Made by a program: the position numbers and the translations under genes. DNA of 64,000 bases from Mikania micrantha (lineage: Eukaryota > Streptophyta > Magnoliopsida > Asterales > Asteraceae): the NCBI GenBank assembly GCA_009363875.1, contig CM018685.1:62543648-62607647 (forward strand). Direction: 5' to 3'. Of this stretch, positions 24,956 to 35,460 are shown in pieces. Below the pieces are notes generated by a model. That model worked only from the letters and a program-made list of their open reading frames with translations, was not told where the DNA came from and ran no database searches. Every line of letters begins with the position of its first letter. Position 1 is the stretch's first letter.

Positions 24956-25182
24956 AGGGGTGTTCACGGTCTGGTTCCAAACCAGTCATCGGTTCGGTTT
25001 TACAGTTGGTTTTTTCGAACATTTGATAGGTCGGTTTCAAAAATTCAAAGCCGTAATAAATGGTTTGATTTACTGTTTTCATCAAAAATCGGTCGTAAGA
25101 AACCAAACCAGACAGTATATGTTTGTCCACGTATATATAAATATAGATATATGCATACACACATATATATATTTTTATATAT

Positions 25183-25226
<44 letters not shown>

Positions 25227-25460
25227 AATATACATAAACACATGTCTATATATGTGTGAGTATATATTGAGTTCATGATTTATTCATCATTTAAACATTT
25301 GTACTTAGTGGAATTAGTTCATCTTGAAATATAAAGGTTTGATTTAATTCGATTTTATTTTTAACAGGATAAAAAACCTAAACCATAAACCAAACCGTTG
25401 ATAACAGTTTGGTTTGGTTCGGTTTTTATTTTGAATGGTTCGTTTTGGTTTTCATTACTC
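24956..25460. mobile_element. AGGGGTGTTCAC-type hAT MITE, degenerate
   Basis: Starts AAGGGGTGTTCACGGTCTGG, then recurrent words GGTTCGGTTT and ACCAAACC. It is split by a long TA microsatellite (25140-25225) and ends in inverted-sense words (AACCAAACCGTTGATAACAG, GGTTTGGTTCGG). The inner part matches the outer element at 52203-53705. No target duplication was identified, so ends are approximate. Confidence 0.45.
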
Positions 25461-25727
25461 AAGAAACGTTGCTAATGATTTTGTTTACGGTTACTCTTAA
25501 AAATCGTAAAAACGATTGTTGCTTGTTGTCTACATTCAAATCAAGCACAAAGAATTCGAATATTCGGTTTTATATTGTAATAATATCTCACAGCTTGACT
25601 TCTATAGGTCATGTGTCGGTTGATTTCCAAACTTACCTTTTTGTTCTTGATAACTCACCTTCAAGCGTTCGACTGAGGTGTCATGAATTTTAATTTTATT
25701 GCTTTCTACATATAAAAATTGTTATAC

Positions 25728-25899
25728 AACAACCTTACCCAGTATATTCTCACTTTCAGTAGGGTCTGGGGAGGAAGGATAGATACAAACCTTACCCCTA
25801 TCCCAATTGGGATAGAGAGGCTGCTCCGAAAGAGTCCCCGGCTCAAAGTTATCGTTTGAAGTTGATCATCCCAATGATTTTAACGTTATTTTCACAAAA
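25728..25899 (-). mobile_element. Au/TS-family SINE (172 bp)
   Basis: Contains the conserved core of the plant Au/TS SINE family: GGTCTGGGGAGG, CCTTACCCCTATCCC, AGAGAGGCTG and CCCCGGCTCAAAG on the plus strand, with the AACAACC end corresponding to the family's TTG-rich 3' end on the minus strand. A perfect 16-bp target duplication ATAAAAATTGTTATAC flanks it (25712-25727 and 25900-25915), proving retroposition. Confidence 0.85.
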
Positions 25900-26620
25900 A
25901 TAAAAATTGTTATACCAACCGTATAAAATACATTACCAATGAAGTGGAGCAACCTACCACCATAAACATTGATAATGGAACACTATTGGATCATTGTCGT
26001 CGCAACGATGATGAAGCTCAGGATGTTGTGATTTGATGAAGATCTTTATGACATGAGTCGTCGCTATTGATGACACCGCTTGATTGTAAGTGATTGGTTT
26101 CATATTATGTTTAATATTGTGTTTGAATTTTGTTCTTTCATCGGTCTTTATATTGCAAATGCAACATGGACGGATAGAAATCTAATGATAAAACACACAA
26201 AAATACAAAAGGTAGACTGTCTTTAACTATCGCTATTTTCAATTGCTTTTTAGCATCACTTCTTATGCTAAAAATGTTTTTTTTTCTAAATATAAACTCC
26301 CTTCAAATAATCTAATCCTCTTAGACAGAAGATTCTGAATTCAAACTCAAGATATTAGTAGATTATTTGAAGGTAATTTAGATGATTTTTTTGTAAAAAT
26401 ACAACATATACCTAGAGGTGTTTTGCATAAGGATTCACTGTTATAGCATAACTTCAACTTTTTGGGCAATATATACTAATTATTCAATAATACAAAAGCA
26501 CTTTTAGTGTTTGTTGTTGCTCAATCTGGCTTAAAGTTGAACAAAACAGTCTTTTTTTGAACAAGAGCTAGGGGTTTGATCCAGAACTAAAACTTTTCAG
26601 GTATAAAGTGGATATAGTTC

Positions 26621-26740
26621 AATCCTTACTTGGAGCAATTTTCCTTGTGGTTTCGACCGCGCTTTACCTGTTTCTCTTGGTTAGTCGAGTATTGGGAGAC
26701 CTGGGAGTTTACACGCAAGTGGGTTCCCCCGGTTATAAAA
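26621..26740 (+). mobile_element. SINE, short copy (120 bp)
   Basis: Shares its body (GCGCTTTACCTGTTTCTC, CAAGTGGGTTCCC) and A-rich tail (GGTTATAAAA) with 5385-5545. A 16-bp target duplication with one change, AAAGTGGATATAGTTC and AAAGTGGATATGGTTC, flanks it (26605-26620, 26741-26756). The tRNA-like head is missing, consistent with 5' truncation during insertion. Confidence 0.7.
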
Positions 26741-26894
26741 AAAGTGGATATGGTTCCTACCCGTTTATACTCGTCAAATCTAACTAGTTCCTAAAAATTC
26801 TCGTTCTGAGATCTACTCATCGAGATCATTTTTCTGACCGTTTGGCTCGTGTTTTTGGCAATATTTTTTTAAATAACTTTTTACAATCCTAATT

Positions 26895-27300
26895 TAGTAT
26901 AAATAGATATAGGAGTTGGATCCAGTAAGAGGGGATTTTTGTCTAAGAAGAGTAAGAAGCAATAGAAATTTGACACGTGGCACAATCCACTACAAAAAAC
27001 ATAATCCAGTACATAAAAAATAAAAAATCCAGTACAAAAAATAAGAATCCAGTACAAAAAAATAAGAATCCAGTACAAAAAAAATAAAAATGTATTACAA
27101 AAAATAGAAAAAATCTAGTACAAGTAAAATGAAGAACAAAAAAATAATCTAATACAAAAAAATAAAAATATAGTATAAAAAATAAAAATCTAGTACAAAA
27201 AATATGAAGTTATACGTAAATTATCATGCCAAATTTCAAATTATTATTAGTTCTTTCTCTTCTTAGGCAAAAATCTCTTCTTATTTGATCTTTCCTCAAT
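26895..27300. mobile_element. palindromic element with internal 20-bp array
   Basis: Diverged inverted ends share GATTTTTGTCTAAGAAGAG (left) and, on the complement of the right, GATTTTTGCCTAAGAAGAG, followed by AAATTTGRCA. Between them (about 26985-27205) about ten imperfect units of AATCCAGTACAAAAAATAAG lie in tandem. The ends are related to those of the TA-flanked element at 33306-33733. No coding sequence. Confidence 0.5.
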
Positions 27301-27411
27301 AAATATAAGATGAATTGGTGGAGTTTACCCTTTGAAACATAAAACCAAACACAAAAAAATGCAAAACAAGCTCATGTTACTCTCTTGATCTCTTCTACAC
27401 TTTCTTCTTTC

Positions 27412-27906
27412 TAGGGGTGTGTTTTTTACCCGAACCCGAAGAACCAACCCGAAAAACACCAACCCGAACCCGAAAATACCCAACCCGAAAAAGCCTATTA
27501 CCCGAACCCGAAAACTTAGAATGGTTCGGTCCTTGGGTACCCACGAGGTTTATTCGGGTAAACCCGAAAAACCCGAACTAGGGTTCTAAGGGGCGGTAAC
27601 ATTTTCTAATTTTCAAAGCATCTATATGTTTTGAGATTGTTGAGGAAATGCATGTTTTGGTTAAGCAAGTTTTAGTTGTGTTATGGCTAAACATTTGAAA
27701 TTTTTAAGTAAATGTATGTTTTGGTTAAACATGTTTTAATTTTATTTGTTTGAAAAATAGAATATTAGTTTTTCAAGTATTACCCGAGAACCGTTTAACC
27801 CAACCCGATTAAACCCGAGAACCAATTAAACCGAAGTTAAATGGTTCGGTTCTCGGTTCCAATTTCATATTACAAAAACCCGAAACCAACCCGAACGACA
27901 CCCCTA
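27412..27906. mobile_element. hAT-type MITE (495 bp), ACCCGAA words
   Basis: Begins TAGGGGTGT and ends ACACCCCTA, with a perfect 8-bp target duplication CTTCTTTC (27404-27411 and 27907-27914), as made by hAT transposases. The terminal regions consist of repeated ACCCGAACCCGAA words in one orientation and are matched by GGTTCGGTTC-type words inward. No coding sequence. Confidence 0.85.
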
Positions 27907-27914
27907 CTTCTTTC

Positions 27915-28666
27915 TACTTTCTACTCTTATTAATAACGACTCACACACAATCACCCATTAGTCAATGTTTTAACACCGAACCAACCGTTGTTTGTTAGTT
28001 ACCAATGAGAATATGTAATTGGTTCCAACAATTGCAACAACCATTACATATATGATATCATTAGACTACAAGTCTTTTCGTAAACATTTGTTGATTTTGT
28101 AATTTTCAATCCAAACATCAAATTAGTTATTAATTTAGTATTCATAAGTTTAAATTTGGTCTAGATGTTCTTTCCAACTTTACTCGTTATATAGTATTGT
28201 TTCATTATATTTAGTAAATGTTTACTTAGTGTTTTCTTTCCTTCTAATTTGGAAGAAAATGAAAGGAAATAACTACATTCTTTTTCTTTCCTCTTAGTTC
28301 TTTTCCCTTCTTTTCATTTATGTTCTCTCTTTTAATAAACTCAGGAACTTAGCGTTGATATTTGGTAAGTTGATAGAAAGCCGTGGGCTCTCTTTTTGGG
28401 CTAACTAATAGCAGTGATGAGCTGATGCTAAATAACGGGCCGTGGGCTTGCAATAAGTTATGACTTATGAGATGGGCATCCCAGTAGGCCAGTTAGCCTG
28501 CAGCAATGCATGATGGTGTTTGACTTCGCTGAATTTGTGCGACCAAAACATTGTTCTAACTTCTAATATAAGAACGAGCAAGTTGGGCCTGTGTTTTACT
28601 GCAGGTATCAGACAGATTTGTATGAAATCTAAATGGATGCAGTGTCTACATATACATGGCTAATCA

Positions 28667-28705
<39 letters not shown>

Positions 28706-30870
28706 ACCAAACAAAATTGCCCTGGGTTGGTTTTTTAATGCCTAGCAGGCTAGCACGTTGTGACGTAAACATAACCAAATATTGAAATTACAAATTTGTA
28801 GAAACAAATTTTAAAACGAATATTTAAATAAACAAATTTTGAAAAAAATAGTGTTTACAAAATAATATAATTATTTTATTATTTAATATATTAAATTATA
28901 TGAATTTTTATATTAAAAAATAGTTTTATATAGTTTCAATAACTATTTATTATATATTTTTTATTCATCTCATGTAATACACGGGATACTAACCTAGTGT
29001 AATATGAAGATTGAAGTATGTATGCACATAAATTACATTTTCTGCATCCATTTTCTTTTTCTAGTTCGTGTTCTTTTCTTTTTACATTTCTTTATTATTT
29101 TTCTTTTACCTTTTTCAGCATTTAACTTTAAAGAATTTTAAAAATTTATTAGTTATAATACCCCAAAATGATATTGCAAATCGACTTCCATGAAAACTTC
29201 AAAACCTTTTAGTTAATATCTATCATTGAATGGAAATTATTAACATTTAATACGAGGGAGAATTCAAAAAATTAGTATAAAAATACTTTAGAAAACCAGT
29301 AATTTTATTTTTATATATATAAGAATAAAAATGACTTCATGATTAAAAATTAATTATTTAAATTTGCATTTCTTATATTATCCCTTTCAATAATGGGAAC
29401 TAACGTACCATGATCTAGCATCTTTATTCTATTTTATTCTATTCTAATTAAACAATGATTCTAAAGTTTTAAGACCCTTTATCCCCTCCATGTCTCTATC
29501 TTCTATGATGGCTTTCTTTTATGTCAATTTTCTAATCTTTGTACCCCAAGTTGGATTTTATTTTTTACAATTATTTCATTTTTTATAGTCAATATATTTT
29601 TTTTTCCTTTGGTATCGTAGTCAATAAAGGCTGGCTACTTAACATGCATAATGTAAATAGTTTGATTAGTACATATTAGGGGCAAAAACTTTTAACTTCG
29701 ACACAAATAAAATTAGGTCTTGAATCTGTTTACAATAAGAAATTAAATCATTTTTAGGTAGACCTTTTTATAAATTGAGTTGTGTGTGGTTTGATTTATT
29801 TAAAAATAAGTTAAACATTTAACTTGTTTATGATTACCAAAATTATTATTTTTATTTTTGTCTCTCCAGAAATATATATTGAATTACTTTAGACTATTTA
29901 CCAAAAGTTAATTAACTGACTAATAAAACTTTTATTATATTATTTATAAAGATGACTTTATTTATTTATGACTTTTATTTTATATTTTGTACTTTATGAT
30001 TTTGACTTTTGTAATTATATGGTTACTTATATTAATATTAATTTTTTTTTAAATTGTTATATTAATTATTTATCACTCATACGCATATTAAACACGTTAT
30101 TATTGACGTGCTTTCAAATCAATAACCAAATTTTAACATGTAATTTTGTTTGATTTAATTTAACAAATTAAACGGGACGTGTTCATGTCGACCCAAATTT
30201 ATGTCTATCTATGTTTAGGTTGAAAACTTTGACACAGATAAAAATATGAGTTGGTTTAAGATTGCAAAATTCAACCCGCAAACACGTCTATCTAACATGA
30301 TTCAACCCGTGTATTACACGAGTGAGCTCGAACGTATGCCCCATAGGCCATAGCGTTAAATTTGAGGAGACGGTTGAAATTTCATCTTGGTTGAAAGTCC
30401 CAGTATGTGTTACAAATGTTTAAAATTTGGGACTATATATTTAATTTACGAAACCAAGAGATCAAGAGTGTAATACTAACAAAACATAAGGATCATCTCA
30501 ACAATTTACTCTAATATATTGCATAAGCTTAACGATACTTAAAACTATTTTGAGGACTCAAAATAGGATCAACATCAACTCAATTGTTGTTATATGTAGA
30601 AGCTGGAAATTTCTAAAGTAAAGTGACTAAATTAAATAAATCAAGGTATAGGAAAAGCATATTACATATATGTGACAATGTTAATTAAATTATAATCTTA
30701 CATTATAAGCTATGATTTAATAGGATCTACAAAGTCTTGTTTACTTAATGTTGATAAAAAGGAAAAAAGATGAACAAAAGAAACAATTTGTTTACCATTA
30801 GTTCTACTACCCTAAGATAAAAGCTAGGAAAACATAAAATTTTCCACTGACCAAGACTTCTTTTATAGGC
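27915..30870. other. intergenic DNA, no gene seen
   Basis: AT-rich. An uninterrupted A run of about 35 bases at 28669-28704, after a moderately GC-rich 300-bp stretch, may be the tail of an unrecognised retroposon. At 28970-28997 the sequence ACACGGGATACTAACCTAG followed by T has the look of a Helitron 3' end (compare 37281), but the hairpin is weak and no 5' end was found. Confidence 0.4.
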
Positions 30871-30875
30871 AAATA

Positions 30876-30928
30876 CCATCATCATCATCATCATCATCAT
30901 CGATCGACGGCGGCGGCGGCGGCGACGC

Positions 30929-30965
<37 letters not shown>

Positions 30966-30978
30966 GATGATGATGAGC
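30876..30978. repeat. inverted trinucleotide microsatellite
   Basis: A run of CAT units (30877-30900) is followed by GATCGA, a run of CGG units (30907-30923) and a run of GAT units (30929-30978). The CAT and GAT runs are complementary, so the array can fold with the CGG run as loop. On the minus strand it reads as runs of Ser, Arg and Met codons in a short open frame, which I attribute to the repeat and not to a gene. It lies just beyond the MYB pseudogene's 3' end. Confidence 0.85.
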
Positions 30979-31099
30979 ATATTTATGATGATGACCATGT
31001 TGAGCATCCATACTTGACTCAATGGTTAATAGTACAAAACTTTTTCTAGTTCCTTGGTGTCATCAACAAAAAAGCTGAGATTGTTGTCAATGTTATAAG

Positions 31100-31207
31100 C
31101 AATGTTTTGAAAACCGGACCGGTTGAATTGGTAACCGGTGGGTGAACTGGTCCGGTTAGGGAGTTATGGGCCGTTTTGGGTGAACCGGCGAAGCAGTGGT
31201 TGAACCG

Positions 31208-31249
<42 letters not shown>

Positions 31250-31333
31250 GTTTATAAAATCATCCGGTTCTTAAATCCGGTTCGAGTCGATAAGGAGACC
31301 GGTTTAATGTCCGGTCCGGTTCTGAAAACATTG
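31100..31333. mobile_element. hAT-type MITE (234 bp) in the MYB C-terminal codons
   Basis: Ends CAATGTTTTGAAAACCGGAC and, on the complement of the right end, CAATGTTTTCAGAACCGGAC. The 8-bp target duplication has one change (GTTATAAG 31092-31099, GTTACAAG 31334-31341). It contains a TA microsatellite (31212-31246). A related copy lies at 35230-35440. Confidence 0.85.
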
Positions 31334-31866
31334 GTTACAAGTGGTGGGATTGGTACTAATGAGCTGCTTGTTGATCTCCTCAAGACTGGAGTCCAATAAA
31401 AAATTTCCATAATAATCTTTTTATATTCATAATTCCTACCAAAATCCTTGTAATAATCAGTCCTCAAATTCCCCATTTTGTTATAATCATGCACACCTGC
31501 AGTACTACTACCATACTCATAATCATCAGAATTAAAACTGGGACTAGCTTGATCAGCAGCTCCAAATATGATAAGGGTAGAAATTTCTTCAACACCTTGA
31601 TAGCTAATTTCATGATCTTGTGATTGTTGAACAGATTGATGATGTTGATGTTGTTGATGATGATGATGATGATGATGAGCAGCAGCATCAGTTGTAGGAC
31701 TTGTTGAACTATACATACATGATGAAGGTGATGATGGGTAGCTGTAATTAGTTAAAGAATTGGGAAAATGAAGATGATGATTAGGTTTTTTAGCTTCAGG
31801 CGTGGAGATTAAGCTGTTCATCATCATCATTTTCTTCTTCTTCAGCTTTGTGTTCCAGAAGTTTTT

Positions 31867-32134
31867 GACAGGGCCCTCAATATTGTTTAAGACATTATTG
31901 ATCGTAAGCATGACCTCAACAAAATTTTATATGTAATTGACGCATTTGAAAGACAATCGACTTGCTTCAAATATTTTAAATATATATAATTAAAAATTGA
32001 ATTGTTATATTTGTTTGTTGTAAAATAAATTAAAATATATATAATATATACAATTTTTTTAAAAAATTTAGGACCCTCCAAAAAGTTGGACCATATACGG
32101 TCGCACCTCCGACACATGCTCTAAGACCCTCTTG
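31867..32134 (-). mobile_element. hAT transposon fragment inserted in MYB exon 3
   Basis: A 268-bp segment interrupts the MYB frame between AAAAAC copies (31861-31866 and the matching run at 32135-32140). Its minus strand includes YLKQVDCLSNASITYKILL then RSCLRSIMS, matching the C-terminal dimerisation region of plant hAT transposases with about 20 residues of the family motif deleted between the two parts. The ends (AGGGCCCTC, AAGAGGGTCTTAG) are weakly inverted. It is a non-autonomous derivative. Confidence 0.65.
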
Positions 32135-32711
32135 GTTTTTTATATCATTATCTGTTCTTCCTGGTAACTGTGCTGCCATCATTGACCACCTGCACATTGA
32201 TTTTCCATCAAAACTTCAAGATTTGTGCAGTGAACCCACCTCTTGATCATCACACATTCTTATGAGAGCTTACCTGCTACCAATGCTAGCAAAAAGGGTG
32301 CAGATAACTTCATCTTCATCATCTGAAAATTTACCATGTTTTATATCTGGTCTAATTAAGATAGTTCAGCCCTCTCAACCTGCGACTCTTACCACATCTT
32401 CTGAGACCTGTGTTGGTTTTGAAATCAAGAAAAAACACAAATTAAGTGATAAATTGTGATTTGCTAGTGATATTTCTACAATTCTGAAAGTGGTTTTAAA
32501 TCTACAAAGATACATATATACCTGCTCTTTGTGGGAGAGTGATCCAGTTGCCACCAGTACCATGAGTTTGAATATAGTCTTTTAGCATTTCATCTTCTTC
32601 AAGTGACCATGGGTCTTTCTTTACATTTGCCTTGTCACAACATGGAGCTCTTCCCATCTCTCTCTCTCTTTTCCTCTCTCTCTATATATACATATATATG
32701 TATATATATAT

Positions 32712-32940
32712 GGATTGTATCACGTGAAAACTTGATCTCAGATAGAAAACATTTAAACTCTGTCTGAATCCTTCATTTGAAATCTTGAAAAAATGGTTCA
32801 AATAAAGTTAAATAAAAATAAATCAATTTTAAAGTGGTTTAATATGAACCACATGTTTATTTTCAAGACTTCAAATTGAGAGCCTAGACATAACTTAAGG
32901 ATTTTTCTTTCTAAGATCGAGTTTTCATATAATACAATCC
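32712..32940. mobile_element. palindromic miniature element beside TA microsatellites
   Basis: Left arm GGATTGTATCACGTGAAAAC and the complement of the right arm GGATTGTATTATATGAAAAC continue inverted for about 50 bp (CTTGATCTCAGATAGAAAA against CTCGATCTTAGAAAGAAAA). TA repeats abut the left end. It sits 55 bp upstream of the MYB pseudogene start codon. A related half-copy follows (32945-33010), then another TA run (33063-33098) and a third partial copy (33100-33200). Confidence 0.6.
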
Positions 32941-33056
32941 CTATATTTATTTTCAATATTTTAAATAGAATTCCCAAATAGAGATTAAGGGTTTGAATAA
33001 ACAAATTAATTTTAATGTATTTTAAATTTTTAAGGCCGACCGGTTTGATATACTGA

Positions 33057-33102
<46 letters not shown>

Positions 33103-33263
33103 TGAATCCAATGAAAACCCAACCTTAAAGAGAAAACCCTTAAACCCTATGTGAGCCACTCATTTGGAATCTTGAAAATAAATATGTGGTCCACATTAAC
33201 CCACATTAAAAATGATTTGTTTATTCAAAACCCAATTTTTTATTCAGGTTTAATGTGGACCAC

Positions 33264-33305
<42 letters not shown>

Positions 33306-33310
<5 letters not shown>

Positions 33311-33733
33311 GAAAAATCAAATAAATAGTCTATTTTGCCTAAGAAGGCTAAAAAGGATTTTCAAAACCTCAAAAACCGACCCAAACGAACTCCGATTGAA
33401 CTCATTTCGATTGCGTTGGAACCGTCTCATCGAACCCTACAATATTAGCTTTTAAGTTTTATCTTTAACAACTAGTTTCAAAATTTATATTTTAGGGCTT
33501 GATTTTTAGCTTTTATGTTTTATATTTAGATTTAGGGTTGTTTTTAAAGTTTTGCTTTTAGTATTACGGTTTATTGTTTATAATTTAAGGTTTAGGTTAT
33601 AGGGTTCGACAAGACGATTTCAATGATGCAAAAATGAATTCAATCGGAGTTTTCTTGGGTCGGTTTTCGAGTTTTTCAAAATCCTTCTTAGCCTTCTTAG
33701 GCAAAATAGACTTTTTAGATGAACCTTCCCCTA
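33306..33733. mobile_element. Micron-like palindromic element in a TA microsatellite
   Basis: Long inverted ends of roughly 110 bp: TAGGGGAAAAATCAAATAAA with TATTTTGCCTAAGAAGGC on the left, matched by the complement of GCCTTCTTAGGCAAAATAGA and TTCCCCTATA on the right. TA runs flank both sides (33268-33306, 33734-33766), as if it inserted into a TA microsatellite and duplicated TA. No coding sequence. The Micron comparison is inference. Confidence 0.65.
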
Positions 33734-34095
33734 TATATGTGTGTGTATATATATATATATATATTATTGAAATGGTGGAAGAGGGATTGTTATGAGGTGG
33801 AAATGAGAGTTGGATTTATGTACAATTATGAAGACTTCAGTAATTGAGGGTGTCCAAAAATCAACTCTTTTGTTCTATGCAAATAGATGGAGAGGCTGAA
33901 GAGAGAGCAACATAAATCAAGGGAAAATTACCTTTATAATTCACGAAATTTAAATAGTTATTTCAAACTTTAAAACTTTAATTATTAATTCATATATTTT
34001 AGCATACATATATAATTTGTACTTTTCTATACAATTATACAAACTTTTTATTAACATTTTAACGTTTCCCTTTTTTTAATGGCTAATTTTTGTAT

Positions 34096-34966
34096 GGAAA
34101 AATTACACATTTGAACATTTATGTTTGTAAGAAATAACAAATATGAACCTTTAACTATCTTAATTACGTTAAACAACCTTTAAGTATTTAAGTTGTTTCA
34201 ACTTTCAACCTTTACATTAACCTCGGTTAGATTTACCAGTTAAATCTAGTCATGTGCAAAAAATGTGATTGGTATTCTAGGTATTTTGATCTTTTGTTAT
34301 TTTTAAATATAAAACCCACTATTCACGTATTATCGTATTTTTTCAATAATTTACTCCAAATTGGGGTGTTCGAAAATTAGGGCTAAAACCCACCCAGAAG
34401 TTCACGTGGTTCCTCCCTCTTCGGTTAGTGTTCACCCAGAAGTTCACGTGGTTCCTCCATCTTCAGTTAGTATTCGAAACCTAGTGTTGTAGTTGGATAG
34501 GATTTATCATTGTTACTACTGTCATTGTTACATAATGATAAAAAAGAAAAATGATAAATTTTATCCAACTACAACCTTAGGTTTCGAACACTAACTGAAG
34601 ATGGATGAACCACGTGAACTTCTGGGTGAACACTAACCGAAGAGGGAGGAATCACGTGAACTTCTGGGTGGGTTTTAGCCCTAATTTTCGAACACCCCAA
34701 TTTGGAGTAAATTATTGAATAAGATACGATAATACGTGAATAGTGGGTTTTATATTTAAAAATAACAAAAGATCAAAATACCTAAAATACCCATCATATT
34801 TTTTGCACATGACTAGATTTAACTGGTAAATCTAACCATGGTTAATGTAAAGGTTGAAAGTTGAAACAACTTAAATACTTAAAGGTTGTTTAACGTAATT
34901 AAGATAGTTAAAGGTTCATATTTGTTATTTCTTACAAACATAAAGGTTCACATGTGTAATTTTGTC
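34096..34966. mobile_element. Mutator-type fold-back element (871 bp)
   Basis: Two arms of about 415-420 bp (34096-34515, 34552-34966) are near-perfect inverted copies around a roughly 36-bp loop. A perfect 9-bp target duplication TTTTTGTAT (34087-34095, 34967-34975) indicates Mutator-like transposition. Ends are GGAAAAATTACACATTTGAA and, complemented, GACAAAATTACACATGTGAA. Each arm has an internal tandem duplication around AGAAGTTCACGTGGTTCCTC. Transcription would give a hairpin with about 400 bp of duplex. No coding sequence. Confidence 0.9.
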
Positions 34967-34989
34967 TTTTTGTATCACTAAAGGATCAC

Positions 34990-35170
34990 TGAAGAATTAT
35001 TGTGCCACCAGCGCACAATACTACCCGATCATATCCACCATCAAGTCATCAGTTCTGAAAGAAACTCAATAGTTTGAGAAAACTTTCTTGTGGGATTCAA
35101 ACCTAAGACCATTTGATTTCTCAGTCTTATCTCACTACCAATATACCGCTAGACTATAATATCTTTATCC
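34990..35170 (-). mobile_element. possible tRNA-derived SINE
   Basis: On the minus strand a box A-like stretch (TAGTCTAGCGGTATATTGGT, about 35158-35139) precedes a box B-like stretch (TTAGGTTTGAATCCC, about 35108-35094), the layout of a tRNA-derived SINE head. Body and ends are unclear and no target duplication was found. Confidence 0.35.
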
Positions 35171-35229
35171 TCAAGTCTTAACACCAGACTATATCATCGG
35201 GAAATTAACCGTCATCATCACGAAATAAC

Positions 35230-35440
35230 AAAGTTTTCATAACCGGACAAGACGTCGAGCTGGTCTCCTTACTGGTCAGAGGTCCGACCAGTCGAACCGG
35301 ATTTAAGAACCGGATGATTTTATATATATTTTATAAATACATATATATATATATATATAAAATCAAAAAAAATTAAAAAAAAAACCGGTTCGCCGGTTCT
35401 CCCACCGGCTCCCGGTCCGGTCTGGTTTTCAAAAAATTGC
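35230..35440. mobile_element. ACCGGTT-type MITE, copy of 31100-31333
   Basis: Contains ATAACCGGACAAG, GGATTTAAGAACCGGATGA, a TA microsatellite and CCCGGTCCGGTCTGGTTTTC, the same order as the MITE in the MYB pseudogene but more diverged. The target duplication is no longer recognisable. Confidence 0.6.
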
Positions 35441-35460
35441 AAAATAAACTAACCAAACCT

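Larger units (their letters stand above)
31026..32657 (-). pseudogene. R2R3-MYB transcription factor pseudogene (RAX/MYB36-like, subgroup 14)
   Basis: Intact relatives are nuclear DNA-binding regulators of meristem or endodermis development. Exon 1 (32522-32657, 136 nt) encodes MGRAPCCDKANVKKDPWS and the rest of repeat R2's start. Exon 2 (32274-32407) is 134 nt where R2R3-MYBs have 130. Exon 3 starts at 32189 with RWSMMAAQLPGRTDNDIKN. Defects: a 4-bp insertion in exon 2 (CTTAATTAGACC where CTTAGACC is expected, about 32352-32358); TGC-to-CGC and TGG-to-GGG changes turning CGKSCRLRW into CGKSRRLRG, losing a core Trp; a 268-bp hAT fragment (31867-32134) splitting IKN from FWNTKLKKK; one missing base near 31418-31424; and a MITE (31100-31333) in the last codons. 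The C-terminus has a His/Gln run and an original end read as LEKVLYY before TAA at 31026-31028. The family call is firm; the subgroup rests on the N-terminus. Confidence 0.9.

Noticed and set aside
24944..25259. Tyr/Ile-rich peptides on both strands
   Set aside because: They are translations of a TA microsatellite and a MITE.
28669..28704. Poly(A) tail of a processed gene copy
   Set aside because: A 35-base A run is present, but the preceding sequence has no coding similarity I can recognise and no target duplication was found.
30745..31011. Small protein with runs of Ser, Arg and Met
   Set aside because: The runs are produced by the CAT/CGG/GAT microsatellite; no conserved part remains outside it.
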